Of a DNA stretch of 64,000 bases, positions 10,001 through 20,760 are shown piece by piece. The translations under genes and the position numbers were made by a program. This DNA is from Leucocoprinus leucothites. Taxonomy: Eukaryota > Basidiomycota > Agaricomycetes > Agaricales > Agaricaceae. The notes beneath the pieces were generated by a model. The model was not told the origin of the DNA, made no database searches, and saw only the letters and a program-made list of their open reading frames with translations. Positions within the stretch are counted from its first letter, which is position 1; each line of letters starts with the position of its first letter. The DNA is taken from NCBI GenBank assembly GCA_013368445.1, contig JAACJO010000009.1, forward strand, positions 434,001 to 498,000. The letters are read 5' to 3'.

Positions 10001-13000
10001 AATCAAACAAAGGATTAACAGTACATGTACCAATATTGCTCCATACAACTAGAGCAAAACACAATCTACAAGCACTACTAGACTCAGGAGCTAGTGGAGA
10101 ATTTATCGACCCACAACTAGTCGATACCTACAACTTACCAAAATTCAAGATGAAAAAGGCAATCAAAATCCGTAATGCCAATGGAACACAAAACCTATCA
10201 GGAAGTTGTACTCACTATACAAAATTAAAAATAGAAGTGAACAACAAAATTATGACAATCTCCCCAAGAATAGTCAAACTTGGATCAAACCAACTATTCT
10301 TAGGAATCACATGGTTAAAGAGATTCAATCCCGACGTTGATTGGCAGAAACTGTCATTATGTTGGCGAGATGAAAATTCTCATACAATCAAATTAACCAA
10401 AGCGAAAACTGATTCCATCAATCAGTTGTATTATGAAATCAATGTGAAGTCTAACACATCACAACAACTTCACAACTCGGCTACTAAACCTAAAAAGGAA
10501 TCAGACCCTGTGAAAGCCGTACCAAAGAAATTTCATCAGTTTCTCAAAGTCTTCAACAAAGATGAATCTGAGAAATTACCACCCAGACGTCCTTGGGATC
10601 ATAAAATCGAGACTATACCTGAATTTGAACCCAAACGAATGCCAGTTTATCACCTGACACCTCAGGAAAGAACTGAACTCGACAAGTTTATTTCCGAAAA
10701 TCTACGAAAGGGATATATTTGGAAATCCAAATCACCAATGGCCTCTTCTTTCTTCTTTGTAGGAAAGAAAGGAGGAGACTTACGTCCATGCCAAGATTAT
10801 CAATTTCTTAACAAGAATACAATAAAGAATGCTCACCCAATACCGAGCATATCACGAATCATGGATAAACTCAAAGGATCTAATTGGTTCACCAAGTTAG
10901 ATGTCCGACTAGGATATAATAATGTCCGAATCCATGAAGGACATGAATGGAAAGCGGCATTCCGCACTCCAAATGGGTTATATGAACCCACAGTCATGTT
11001 CTTTGGAATGACAAATTCCCCTGCTACCTTCCAATCCATGATGGATCACATCTTTAAAGACCTTACTGAGAAAGGCGGAGTTATTATTTACATGGATGAC
11101 ATCCTTATCCATGCGAAAACAAAGGAACAACTCAAAAGACTTACTAAACAAGTCTTGAAGATTCTACAACAGAACGAGTTGTATTTAAAGACTGAGAAAT
11201 GCGAATTCGAGAAGCAACGCCTAGAGTACCTCGGAGTTATCATAACTCCTGACTCTATTGAGATGGACCCCATTAAACTTAAGGGAATACAGGATTGGCC
11301 TGTACCCAAGTCTGTCCGAAATATCCGACAATTCATTGGATTTTGCAACTTCTATCGCAAATTCATTCACAACTTCTCAGCTATCGCACAACCACTTAAT
11401 GCATTACTTCGTAAAACAACGAAATTCGAATGGAACTCAGAAGCACAGAAAAGCTTTGAGAAGCTCAAGGAACAATTCCTTAAGCAACCTATACTTCAAA
11501 TAGTTGATGAATCAAAGCCATTCGAAATCGAATGTGATGCTTCCGCATTTGCTACTGGTGCAGTACTACTCCAAAGAGATTCAAATGGAGATAAGCACCC
11601 TGTGGCTTATTATTCACAAACCCTCAACCCTGCGGAACGAAACTATCATGTGTCTGACCAAGAATTCCTTGCTATTATTGGAGCACTAAAGGAATGGCGA
11701 CACTACCTTGAAGGATCAGCACACCCTATCATCATATGGTCTGATCACGAGAATCTCACCAGATGGCGAGAACCACAACAATTAAATCGAAGACAAGCTA
11801 GATGGATGCTATATATGACACGCTTCCATTACTCCATAAAGCACTTGGCTGGCAACAAAAATACTCTTGCCGATGCATTGAGTAGAAGACCAGACCTAGT
11901 CCCAGATGGAAAGGATAATGAAGATCTAGTTGCGATACCATCAGAAAAATTCATTAACTTCCTTTCTGAGGAAATTAAAGAAGAAATTAAAAATAAACAA
12001 AAGAAGATCAACCCATCTGAAAGATTCACAGAAGATGATGGCATTTATAAATATCAGGGAAGACATGTGATACCTGAAGATGCCGAACTAAAAAGAAGAC
12101 TTCTACAACGTGTACATGATCACGAGACATCAGGACACCCAGGAACAACTGAAACGTTCCGTAAACTATCTAAATTAGTTTACTGGCCTGGAATGAACAC
12201 ATATGTTCAGAACTACGTGAAAGGATGCCCTATTTGTCAACAGTACAAAATCAATCGTCATCCAGTTAAACCACCAATGCAACCGATTAAAGGCCCTTCT
12301 TCTACAAGGCCCTTTTCCCAAATATCCATGGATCTTATCACAGATCTACCACCTGACGATGGATATGATTGTATATTGTCCATAGTGGACCATGGACTTA
12401 CGAAAGGGATAATCCTAACTCCAACAAAGAAGACAGTAAATGCTGATGGCATTGCTGAAATTCTTATTGACAAAGTATTTTCGAAATACGGAACACCCAA
12501 TAAAATAATCTCAGATCGAGATCCACGATTTGCTGCTAAATCAATGCAAAAACTATACGAAAAACTCAATATTACCCCAGCCCTGTCTACAGCATACCAT
12601 CCACAGACAGACGGAACTACCGAAAGGTACAACCAAGAAATCGAGTTTTACTTAGCAGTTTACACATCACAAAACCCAACCATATGGAAACGAGCACTTC
12701 CAATGATTGAATTTGTACACAATACGAAACCCCATTCTGGAAGAAAACACTCACCATACGAATTAATCCTAGGATATAACCCACAAGCGTTTATCTCAGA
12801 CATAGAGACAGACACACCTTCTATCAATGAGAAGTCTCTATTCTTGGAACAAGTCCGAGAAGCAGCTTTAGAGGCACATGAACGAACACGTCTCATGATG
12901 GCTCAAAGAAAGAACCAACCATGGACACCATTCAAAGTAGGAGACCGAGTTTGGTTAGATAACCGAAATCTCCCTTTACCCTATGCTTCTAAGAAGCTTA

Positions 13001-13371
13001 ATCAAAGAAGAGAAGGTCCATTTACTATTATTAGAAAGACCTCTCCAGTCAACTATGAACTCAAACTACCATAAAAATGGAAGATTCACAACAAGTTCCA
13101 CGCTTCACTTCTCATGCCAGTAACTGAGAATGACGTTTATGGTAAACACAACCCTAAACCACCACCTGTCCTAGTTTCAGGAGAAGAACAATACGAAGTC
13201 GAAGCAGTTCTAAACCATAGAACTCGCAGACTACGTTCTGGAACAAAAATAGAATACCTAATTCGTTGGAAAGGATACGGACCAACTGAAGACTCATGGG
13301 AACCAGAGAAAAATCTTGAAAATTCAAAAGAAATAATTCAAGAGTATAAAAGCCAACACAATCTCTCTTAA
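9961..13371 (+). CDS. pol: Family-1 Pol: protease, RT, RNase H, integrase, chromodomain
   Basis: The frame is entered by -1 slippage. Domains in order: retropepsin with LLDSGASGEF at about residue 40; reverse transcriptase with DVRLGYNNV and the catalytic YMDD (IIYMDDILIH); RNase H beginning FEIECDASAFATGAVLL; integrase with an HHCC zinc region (HDHETSGHPG, CPICQQ) and the DDE core (SMDLITDL, SDRDPRF, TERYNQE). After a single TAA at 13072-13074 the same frame continues into the integrase tail and a chromodomain (YEVEAVLNHR through LIRWKGYGPTEDSWEPE, 13190-13350). The stop falls where family 2 has Lys, so one base change explains it. Chromodomains in this position guide integration to marked chromatin in chromoviruses. 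All other catalytic residues I looked for are present. Confidence 0.95.
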
Positions 13372-13386
13372 CATTCCCCAGCTTCA

Positions 13387-14724
13387 ATGACTACTTCAGA
13401 AGTCAGTGAACAACCAACAGTACCAGTCTTTGGAACTATTATTTGCGAATCGCCCTCACCTATTACACCGACCAACACCATCGACGATGTGAACAAGGTC
13501 AAAGAAAGTCCTGGTCTTGCCTCATCGCAAGAACAAGGCACCAAATCCCCTGCCGGAGATAGTGCAGGCGGAGACACTAGCGGTGAAAACTCTTCACCCT
13601 ATAAAGAGAATGCCACCCTACGACGAGCATTTCTTCGAGAACAGACAGCCGTTGACTTTCTGTCTGCCTACGGCAGCAATCCTAGACTCACTTCATATGT
13701 CTACAACATCGGGAATCGGATTGATGCTCTCACTTCTGCAAGAAGTGAATACAAGCGTCTCCAGGAAGAAATGGACTTCCATCTTAGTAACCTGGCACGC
13801 CATATCCCGAGGGGTCCCTATACTCAGAACATCGTCCGACGCATCCAACGCACCGACCCGGACGGAGATTACTTCACTACGCTCAAGCGTCAACAAGCTC
13901 CAGAGCGACGTGCACAGAATTCTGAGCGCGCCTCAGCTGATGACGAGGGAAAAACTTCCCCACCTAGCATCAAACCTCAACAACATCATGATGTGGCTAC
14001 ACACAATGCCATATTACCGAATACACCCCCTCCAATGCCTACTAACGAGCCTCCTCGAAATACCAATCGAGACGCGACTCGCCCTGGACGTACTAGTCGA
14101 ACCTGCGACATATGTCACGGAATGGGTCATATCAAGACGCTTTGCCCGGGATATCATTGCACCTGGTGCGACACTTTCGCCCCCGGCCATTTCACCAAGT
14201 ATTGTTCCCAAAATCCTTATAAAGGAATTGCTCGACGGGATCTACCCCCAGTTGCCCTGGCAGCACTTTCAATTACCGAAGGAGTCGATGCCGCCAAGGC
14301 TCTTGCTCTGCAGTCCATCTCCAGATCTGCCAGAATACAGCCCCGACAGTCCGGTGTACCAACCGGCAATCACGGCGCCCCCATCACCAATGCCGTCGGA
14401 CTTCGATCCGAACGACATAATCCAACATCCACGGCCGTTAACACCACCTCCCTCGGCCCAACCTACAACCCTACTTTTACGCCGCGACGAGGTCGTAAAC
14501 CTGCACCACGAGGAAGACAGTATGGTCATCTCCAGACCTCAGTCCGTTTCTCCCATCCAAACCATCGAGGACGCAGTCCGAGCGGATGTCCCCATCACGG
14601 TCGAACTTCTCGCATCTATGAAGGAGAACGCCCCCTTACACCCCCATACGAAGATGGCAATTACGAATCTCATTACGATGATGAGGCCAACTTCAACATA
14701 GACGGTGAAGGTAATTTACCTTAG
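13387..14724 (+). CDS. Family-1 ORF3: tandem zinc-knuckle protein downstream of Pol
   Basis: A 445-codon frame starts 15 nt after the Pol stop. Its N-terminal half is polar (Ser/Thr/Pro). The middle has two zinc modules: CDICHGMGHIKTLC (CX2CX4HX4C) and CTWCDTFAPGHFTKYC (CX2CX6HX4C). The tail is acidic with an Arg-rich segment before it. A protein of similar size with the same pair of zinc modules lies at the same place in family-2 copies, so it is a conserved component. A nucleocapsid-like RNA or DNA-binding role is an inference from the knuckles. A second frame (+1) is open for 394 codons, 13517-14701, over the same bases. Expression could be by reinitiation or a spliced or subgenomic RNA; no evidence in sequence decides it. 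Confidence 0.8.
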   Translation: MTTSEVSEQPTVPVFGTIICESPSPITPTNTIDDVNKVKESPGLASSQEQGTKSPAGDSAGGDTSGENSSPYKENATLRRAFLREQTAVDFLSAYGSNPRLTSYVYNIGNRIDALTSARSEYKRLQEEMDFHLSNLARHIPRGPYTQNIVRRIQRTDPDGDYFTTLKRQQAPERRAQNSERASADDEGKTSPPSIKPQQHHDVATHNAILPNTPPPMPTNEPPRNTNRDATRPGRTSRTCDICHGMGHIKTLCPGYHCTWCDTFAPGHFTKYCSQNPYKGIARRDLPPVALAALSITEGVDAAKALALQSISRSARIQPRQSGVPTGNHGAPITNAVGLRSERHNPTSTAVNTTSLGPTYNPTFTPRRGRKPAPRGRQYGHLQTSVRFSHPNHRGRSPSGCPHHGRTSRIYEGERPLTPPYEDGNYESHYDDEANFNIDGEGNLP

Positions 14725-14761
14725 TGACTTAGATAGTTACTAAGATGTGGACATCTTAGCT

Positions 14762-14774
14762 AGGAAAGGGATAA
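14762..14774 (+). promoter_or_regulatory. Polypurine tract of family-1 element
   Basis: aggaaagggataa directly abuts the 3' LTR. Family 2 has the matching aaaagggataa at the same place, supporting plus-strand priming here. Confidence 0.75.
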
Positions 14775-15437
14775 TGTTATGTATATTGATTATATCTAGC
14801 ATTTGTTCCATCTATAATACGAAGTCGATATTAGCTTTACTTAAGTAATATCGCAATTATGTTTCTTCTTATTTGTTCTTGTATTTTCTTGTTTGTCTTG
14901 ACCCGTTTACTTTGTCTGGTTATGACTCGTTATGACTTGTTTGGTTTTGTTTGTATTTTGATGACATGTGATTGTTAAATATAGCTGCGCTATATTTGAA
15001 CTTACCTTGTGATCGATCATATGATCAAAGAAGAACTTCTTTAGAAGAACTTCTAAAGCTTCTTTGACAGATCGCGTCTTATATAGTTTAATTAGCGTTA
15101 AGGAAGCTGTATGCTTCTCTTCTTTCATTAGAAGCCCTTAGCCCTAGTTAATAATAGATACCGACTTGTATCATATATAAGTCGTCAACATCTACCAAGG
15201 AGAAACATCGTTTCTACTTGGTTAGGTGGAGACTCAATACGAGCCTTTATCTATACAAAGTCGAATTGAACTTAAGCTCTAAGATCTCAATTACTAAAGT
15301 CTTAAACTCTATAATCGCCGTATTATAACTCTGACTTAGTAAACAACTTTGTCGCTTACCGAGAAGGAGTCCCCTTTGATAAGATCAACTCAATACTTAT
15401 CGCGCCAGCTTAGGACCGGGCCGGCGTCACTATAACA
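14775..15437 (+). repeat. 3' LTR of family-1 element
   Basis: 663 bp, ends CACTATAACA, followed by the target duplication GACTA. Near-identical to 6526-7188. Confidence 0.95.
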
Positions 15438-15525
15438 GACTAGTAAACATTGCTACAGTCAAGAATGAGCTTTTGTGAAACAAGACAACAATCAGCAGTG
15501 AGAATAGTCTCATGATATCAGATGA
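15438..15525. repeat. Dispersed repeat X, copy 1, right part
   Basis: Continuation of copy 1 after the insertion: it aligns with about 16812-16908 (tagtaaacattgctacagtc) and stops near gagcagatg, where copy 2 continues with different sequence. Confidence 0.7.
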
Positions 15526-15781
15526 GCAGATGTTACGATGTTGATGGAAAGTTTGCCATGGAATAAGCCTATGACTGATAGCAGCAGACTGTGGTCTTTG
15601 TAAGCATAGTCACTATTACATCAGTCACAGCCCCCTTTCCTTTTTGCCTCCATGACAGTGCTGGAGTGCTTGTCATGTACAAGTCTGTTTTTGTATCTCT
15701 TTCAATATAAATCCCTTTTCTACTCCTTTATACTTGGTTCTGATACAACATAATGTTAGACAACACTAAGCATATACTTGG

Positions 15782-18636
15782 ATGGCAGACAATATACTGC
15801 CACCTCCACTACCTCCTCTGGATCTTGCTGCACCAGAGTTTGAAGCTCACTGATGGCTGGCCCAACAACTTTTCCACATACCTAAAGACCATGTAGTAGA
15901 ATAGCTCACCCAAGCATTACAAGGTCAACATCTTGGAGAGAGATGAAGATCAATGAAGGGAGGATGAGCTAGGTCCTCCAGCTCAATAGCAAGACCAACA
16001 GCTGCAGCAGGACCCAACTGCAAAGAGGACAGTCAAGATCACCCAAGGCCTGATGGTTTCATCTATGCAAATACCAGACCCCTCTGACCATACTCTCCAC
16101 AAGCTCCAGAACCATGAATACATCAAACTCTGGTACTTTATACCAAAAGGCTGTAATGTATCCACTCAACAAAGCCAGTCTCTTGATGCGGAGGGTTTCA
16201 GACTTATGCAAGGAGAATTTGGCCCAAGCCTACTTTCTGTTTATGTCACCCCTGTCCCAAAGAATCAGGTGATCCAAGACAAGGATCTCTCATGGTCAGA
16301 GATGACAATATTATGGCCCAAATGGTATTAACCATGAAATTGTTAATTTTGATGATATAGTCAATATATTAGGTGATAGTATACATATTAGAGAACCCTA
16401 CTACAAGGCCCCAGTGTAATAAACACTTTCATGAAAGCATGGCACATTTGCAAAACAACCATTAATGATCAGAGTAACAAGGGGCTATGGGATGATATCA
16501 AGACTTAGTGAACATGGTCAGAATGTATACCCTATGACCCTTTGTGATCTCAGCCTATAACCTGGGTATTAATCCAGTCAAAGTCATTCTCAAAAGAATA
16601 ATTATAGACTAACTAATTGGAGATCAAAGGCTTAGCCTTCTGATCCAGACAGGCACTTGTGCACATTCATGAAAGTCCTTCTATTCCAACATTGCTACAG
16701 CAGAAGTATACTCTTTTGAGAAAGACAGAGAAACTCTGCATGCCCACTGAATGATACACTTGACTATAGCACCAGATTAGTAGAAACTAACAGGACATGT
16801 CAGCACTTGACAACTGGCTAGTAAACATTGCTACAGTCAGGAACAAGCTTTAGCAAAACAAGACAACAATCAGCAGTGATAATAATCTCATGATATCAGA
16901 TGAGCAGGTGTAAGCACACCTTCATAAAAGGATGTGTCAGCACTTAACCCCAAAGAAAACCCAGAGATACCCCTATTGGACAATCCTTTAATAATTTCCT
17001 TTTGCTATCAACAATGTGTATGTGTTATCCATGTAATTACTCCTTTAGTACTTTTGTGAAAACTAATATAAACCTTTCTTGAGCATATAGTCTAGCAAGA
17101 AATCCTACCTGCTAAGGCTACACTTAGAGACTGTCCCACACAACATATCTGAGTGAGTAGTAAAAAGTGTATTGAGTGTCTTTTCCTCATAGACCATTAA
17201 AGAATTGGAAAACACCTTTCAAGAAAGAACATTACTGTGAGATTCATATAAGTTCAGAGTATGAAGAAGTCTGGAAAAGACTTATAAGCTGTATATTGCA
17301 TCTAGTATCCAGGAGTGGTACTAGTCAGTGTCAGGTGTATTGTGATAGTGCTGAGTGTTAGTAAAAGTGACAATTCACAAATACTGGTCTATTACACTTC
17401 TGCATTTTAAGGGACTTGTAGTTGTGCAGCATTGCATAACAAGGATTGTTGAGTACCTTTTGTGAACTGGTCATTCCAGTACAAAACCAGTCTACAGACA
17501 ACTTCTATTATCTATCATTATCAACCTTTGCACTTTCATGAAACATCCTTCTTTATTGATTATCCTCCCATGAACTTGTATTGAGTTTAGGAGTGTTGGT
17601 TGTTATTGTTACTATTGTTACCTATCATTCACTATCTGACTACATTGCATTCACTACCTTAACAATCATATTTCTGCCTCTTCAATGGCAGCCAGAAACA
17701 GCATGATTGCACACATGAGAAACTGTGGATGGGCTGATGAGCTCATCCTCATGTTCATGCAGTTCTTCCTGAAGCTGGACACACACCCTTTTCATAGCAA
17801 GCCAGATGGGGAGAAGGCCCTCATTACCTCCCAAGTAGCAGTTTGATGAGAATAGTACTGTTTTCTTCTTGCCAATAAGGACAGTGGCTTCTTTGACCTT
17901 TCAGTCATCAATGACACCTGGCTGTATGCTATTGGAGATGAGCTGAGGTGAAGATGACATGATGAGGCCATTGCAGAGTAAGTAACAAATCTTGACTCTA
18001 GCTCACTGGAACTGCTGCTAACAAAATTCTTCCCTCCTTTTGGTTTTCTGCACACTATATAACAATGTAAATTTCGATTTTGCAATGGCCCTGCTACCTG
18101 CCCTGTCTCTGCCCTGCCCTACCCCACCACTAGTGGTACAACCATAGTCACCCTACTTAGACTGACATTAACAAGAGACACACCATAAAAAGGCACATGG
18201 GCCCACTGGAACTATCCACCATGCTATCAGCAAAACCAGCATCACCAGTCACACTCTCCTTCACCATCTTGAGTGTCCTGAAAAGCTTCAAAATGCAAAC
18301 AGAGTCACTCACCATCCCTGTCAGATGATGAAGCCCAGCATGATAGACTATTAAGGAGACCTTAGAGGAAAAAGCCCTTTCAGTCACCCTCATCTTCAGC
18401 AGTCCTTTCTGCCTGCCCAAATTGCCTCAGATGACATCACCATGACATTGCAAACTGCAACACAACTGTACACTGGGACAAGCAGACCAACAGGTGCTCC
18501 TGCATGCAAAAGGGTCATCTCTGCTCCTCTAGTAGGATGCTGCAAGACAGCACATAGCCCCTCCAGACACCAGTGTTCAGAATGTGGAGTGATAGATCAT
18601 GGAGCTCAGAAGTGTCCTAGCACACAGACAGCTTAA
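15782..18636 (+). pseudogene. DIRS-like element, gag-like ORF (decayed, interrupted)
   Basis: Starts MADNILPPPLPPLDL at 15782 and soon meets stops. A clearer piece at 16053-16330 contains HKLQNHEYIKLWYFIPKGC, a pattern I associate with the first ORF of basidiomycete DIRS-like elements. The frame is split by the insertion 16327-17683 and resumes with SMIAHMRNCGWADEL at about 17700. The C-terminal part ends with a zinc knuckle CSECGVIDHGAQKC at about 18571-18612. Several stops and frame breaks make it non-functional. The tyrosine recombinase expected for DIRS elements is not in the window, so class assignment rests on ORF order and the RT start. About 250 bp upstream (15526-15781) probably belong to the element's 5' end. 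Confidence 0.6.
16327..17683. mobile_element. 1.36-kb insertion in the DIRS gag, includes repeat X copy 2
   Basis: The coding trace of the DIRS gag breaks at aaatgg (16322-16326) and resumes at caatgg (17684-17688), giving a 5-bp direct repeat AATGG around a 1357-bp insert. The left ~580 bp are repeat X copy 2. The rest has no recognisable gene. The ends are not TG..CA, so it is not a standard solo LTR; class is open. Confidence 0.5.
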
Positions 18637-18649
18637 GGCCCTCACCCTG

Positions 18650-19053
18650 TACATACTAGATGAATGGTGTAAACTACTTGACTCCTCTGGTCTCTCTGTC
18701 AAGTATCCCCATGTTGCCAGCATGTTGTATAATGGCTTTATGGTAGGTATCCCCCACATCATGACTACTTACACTCCAAATAATTGACCCTCTATAATTG
18801 AATATAATACTGCACTTCATAATGTTGTTAATATTGAGTTTAAGAAACAGAGATATGCTGGCCCACTTGCCAAAGAAGAAGTCATACAGCTCATTGGTCC
18901 ATTCTAAACCTCACCACTAAGCATCATACCCAAACCCAATAAGCCAGGAAAATTCAGACTCATTCAAAACTTCTCACTCACACAGTTCACTAGTCTCTTC
19001 AATCAATAGTGCTATCATCTCAGAGCTACACCACTGCACTTGGGGCACTTTTG
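18650..19053 (+). pseudogene. DIRS-like reverse transcriptase, N-terminal fragment
   Basis: The frame contains SVKYPHVASMLYNGFMVGIP, then, after TGA and TAA codons, PLSIIPKPNKPGKFRLIQNFS, which matches the start of DIRS/PAT-type RT domains (fingers region before the first catalytic Asp). It reads up to CTWGTF and then ends abruptly at 19053, exactly where the Helitron 3' end is predicted. The catalytic YxDD region is missing. Truncation by the Helitron, or by a deletion at its edge, is inferred. Confidence 0.65.
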
Positions 19054-19071
19054 GTACTACAAGGTTATTTA

Positions 19072-19090
19072 CCCATGCCTTCAGCATGGG
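19072..19090 (-). repeat. Helitron 3' subterminal hairpin
   Basis: CCCATGC, 5-nt loop, GCATGGG: a perfect 7-bp stem, 18 nt from the predicted 3' end. Helitrons carry such a hairpin just before the terminal CTRR-like motif; here the terminal bases read ccttgtag on the minus strand, not a perfect CTRR. Confidence 0.55.
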
Positions 19091-19191
19091 GCATTGACAC
19101 AGTAGTTAGGCTCACACATCTGAAGTCTAAGTTGAATAGGAGTCTTATAATTCCAGTACAAATCTGATAAAGACAAAAAACAACATCTACA

Positions 19192-19337
19192 TTAAAGACC
19201 ATCCAAAAGTCAACTAAAGACCATTCAAAATCAAACTAAAGACTGTTCAAACTAAACTAAAGACCATTCAAAATCAAACTAAAGACTGTTCAAACTAAAC
19301 TAAAGACCATTCAAACTAAACTAAAGACTGTTCAAAA
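19192..19337. repeat. Minisatellite in Helitron 3' region
   Basis: Alternating units aaactaaagaccattcaaa and aaactaaagactgttcaaa repeat about seven times between the hairpin and the helicase stop. Non-coding. Confidence 0.75.
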
Positions 19338-19380
19338 AAAAAGACAACTCTGATATCTGAAAGCACCAAAAAGAATCTAT

Positions 19381-20760
19381 CTACAAATTGAGTCCATTTA
19401 GAACTTCAGAGTACACTATGTTTGGTGTTTTACCTGTTGTATTCTCTGGTGGGAGGTATACTTTAATTCTCTGCCCTGAGGTACATCTAGATAATGCCAC
19501 ATATAATTGGCCATGTGAAAAAACAGGAGTCTCCAAGTTTATCCCAACATGTCTAACAGACTGTTCTTGTGACTTGTTGATAGTTATTGCAAATACAAGA
19601 TGTATTGGAAATTGTTGGTGCTGGAGAGGAATTGGAAGTGTTTCTGATGAAGGATGTAACACAATCCTTAGGATATACACTTCAGTTCCAGAGAATTTTC
19701 TATCTCCAGAGATAATCTGGCATTTGAGTACCTGTTCTTTGATATCAAGTATAATCATTCTTGCCCCATTACAGAGACCTTTTGATGCATCCAAGTTCCA
19801 TAAGAGCATAACAGGAACACCCTTCTTTAGAATTAGTTTTACCAGTGGAAGTCCAGAAGCTTTAAGTGAATGCAAGTACTCTGGAGGATATAGCTGGTAC
19901 TTGTTTAATGTTGGGTTCTCAAGAACAACAGAATCAGCACTCATAAGCACTTTCTGGACTCCAGGAAATTGATCAAGGATAGCATCATTGATATCATCAA
20001 CCTCATTATTTCTAGATGAAAGAATTGTTCTGTCTAAGAAATATTGATAAGGTTGTGGGTCTTGAATAGCTGGATAGATCAATGAAAATAGTTCCTCTAT
20101 GCTTTGAACACACATGTGAGCTGGAATTTCCACAGTGTGATCATTATCCATGTTTGATCCAGCACCAAGTTCCAAAAGCCATCTGGTATAGTTATCACTT
20201 TCTGCAGTTCTACCTGGTCTCATATTCTGTACTAAGTAATACACATGAACATCTCTCCAGAGATTGCTCTTACAGAAAGAAGCACCAACAATATCAGGTT
20301 GCAAGCCTCTTGGGATAACAGGAAGGGTTTGACAAAAGTCACCACCAAAAACAGTAGTGATTCCTGCAAGGGGAGTATCTATTCCCAAAAGATCTCTGAG
20401 GCAGTGATCAACAGCATGAATTCCATGATGGTGTTGCATTGGAACTTCATCCCAGATAATGATTTTTGTGCATTGTAGTACTCTGAACATGTGATGTTGT
20501 GTTGTAAGGGATGCAATAGATACCTCATCAAGAGATAGAGAAATCTTAAATCTAGAATGGGCTGTTCTGCCTCCCTCAAGCAATAGAGCTGCAATTCCAG
20601 ATGATGCTACACATCTCCTCATGACCTGATGTCTGCAGCAATAGTATTGCATACAAAGGTCTTTCCACACCCACCTGCACTATGGATAAAAATCATGTGC
20701 CCTAGATTATATTCCAGACAGAATTAGTTGCAGCATTAAACATTAAAGACAGCAGTTTGC
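19381..20760 (-). pseudogene. Helitron Pif1-like helicase domain
   Basis: Read on the minus strand. A Walker A (HSAGGCGKTF) lies near 20680. It is in a different frame from the 429-codon segment starting at 20670, so at least one frameshift separates them. Then follow the segment VASSGIAALLLEGGRTAHSRF, Walker B (IIIWDEVPM), the motif FGGDFCQTLPVI, and later motifs AITINKSQEQS and YVALSRC, all in the order known for Pif1/Helitron helicases. The stop TAG is at 19381. The domain would unwind DNA during rolling-circle transposition. Frame damage means this copy is inactive. Confidence 0.88.

Larger units (their letters stand above)
6526..15437 (+). mobile_element. Family-1 chromovirus (Ty3/gypsy LTR retrotransposon), nearly intact
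   Basis: Full-length 8912-bp element flanked by a perfect 5-bp target duplication GACTA (6521-6525 and 15438-15442). LTRs of 663 bp begin TG and end CA and differ at only two positions that I can see, so the insertion is young. Order is 5' LTR, self-priming site, leader, Gag, Pol with C-terminal chromodomain, ORF3, polypurine tract, 3' LTR. Gag has two in-frame TGA codons and Pol one TAA before the chromodomain, so this copy is probably not autonomous as it stands. The paralogous empty site is visible in repeat X copy 2 near 16815. Confidence 0.93.

Noticed and set aside
13114..13371. Independent chromodomain gene
   Set aside because: In frame with Pol, separated by one stop; it is the Pol C-terminus.
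19388..19972. 194-codon plus-strand ORF
   Set aside because: Antisense shadow of the Helitron helicase.
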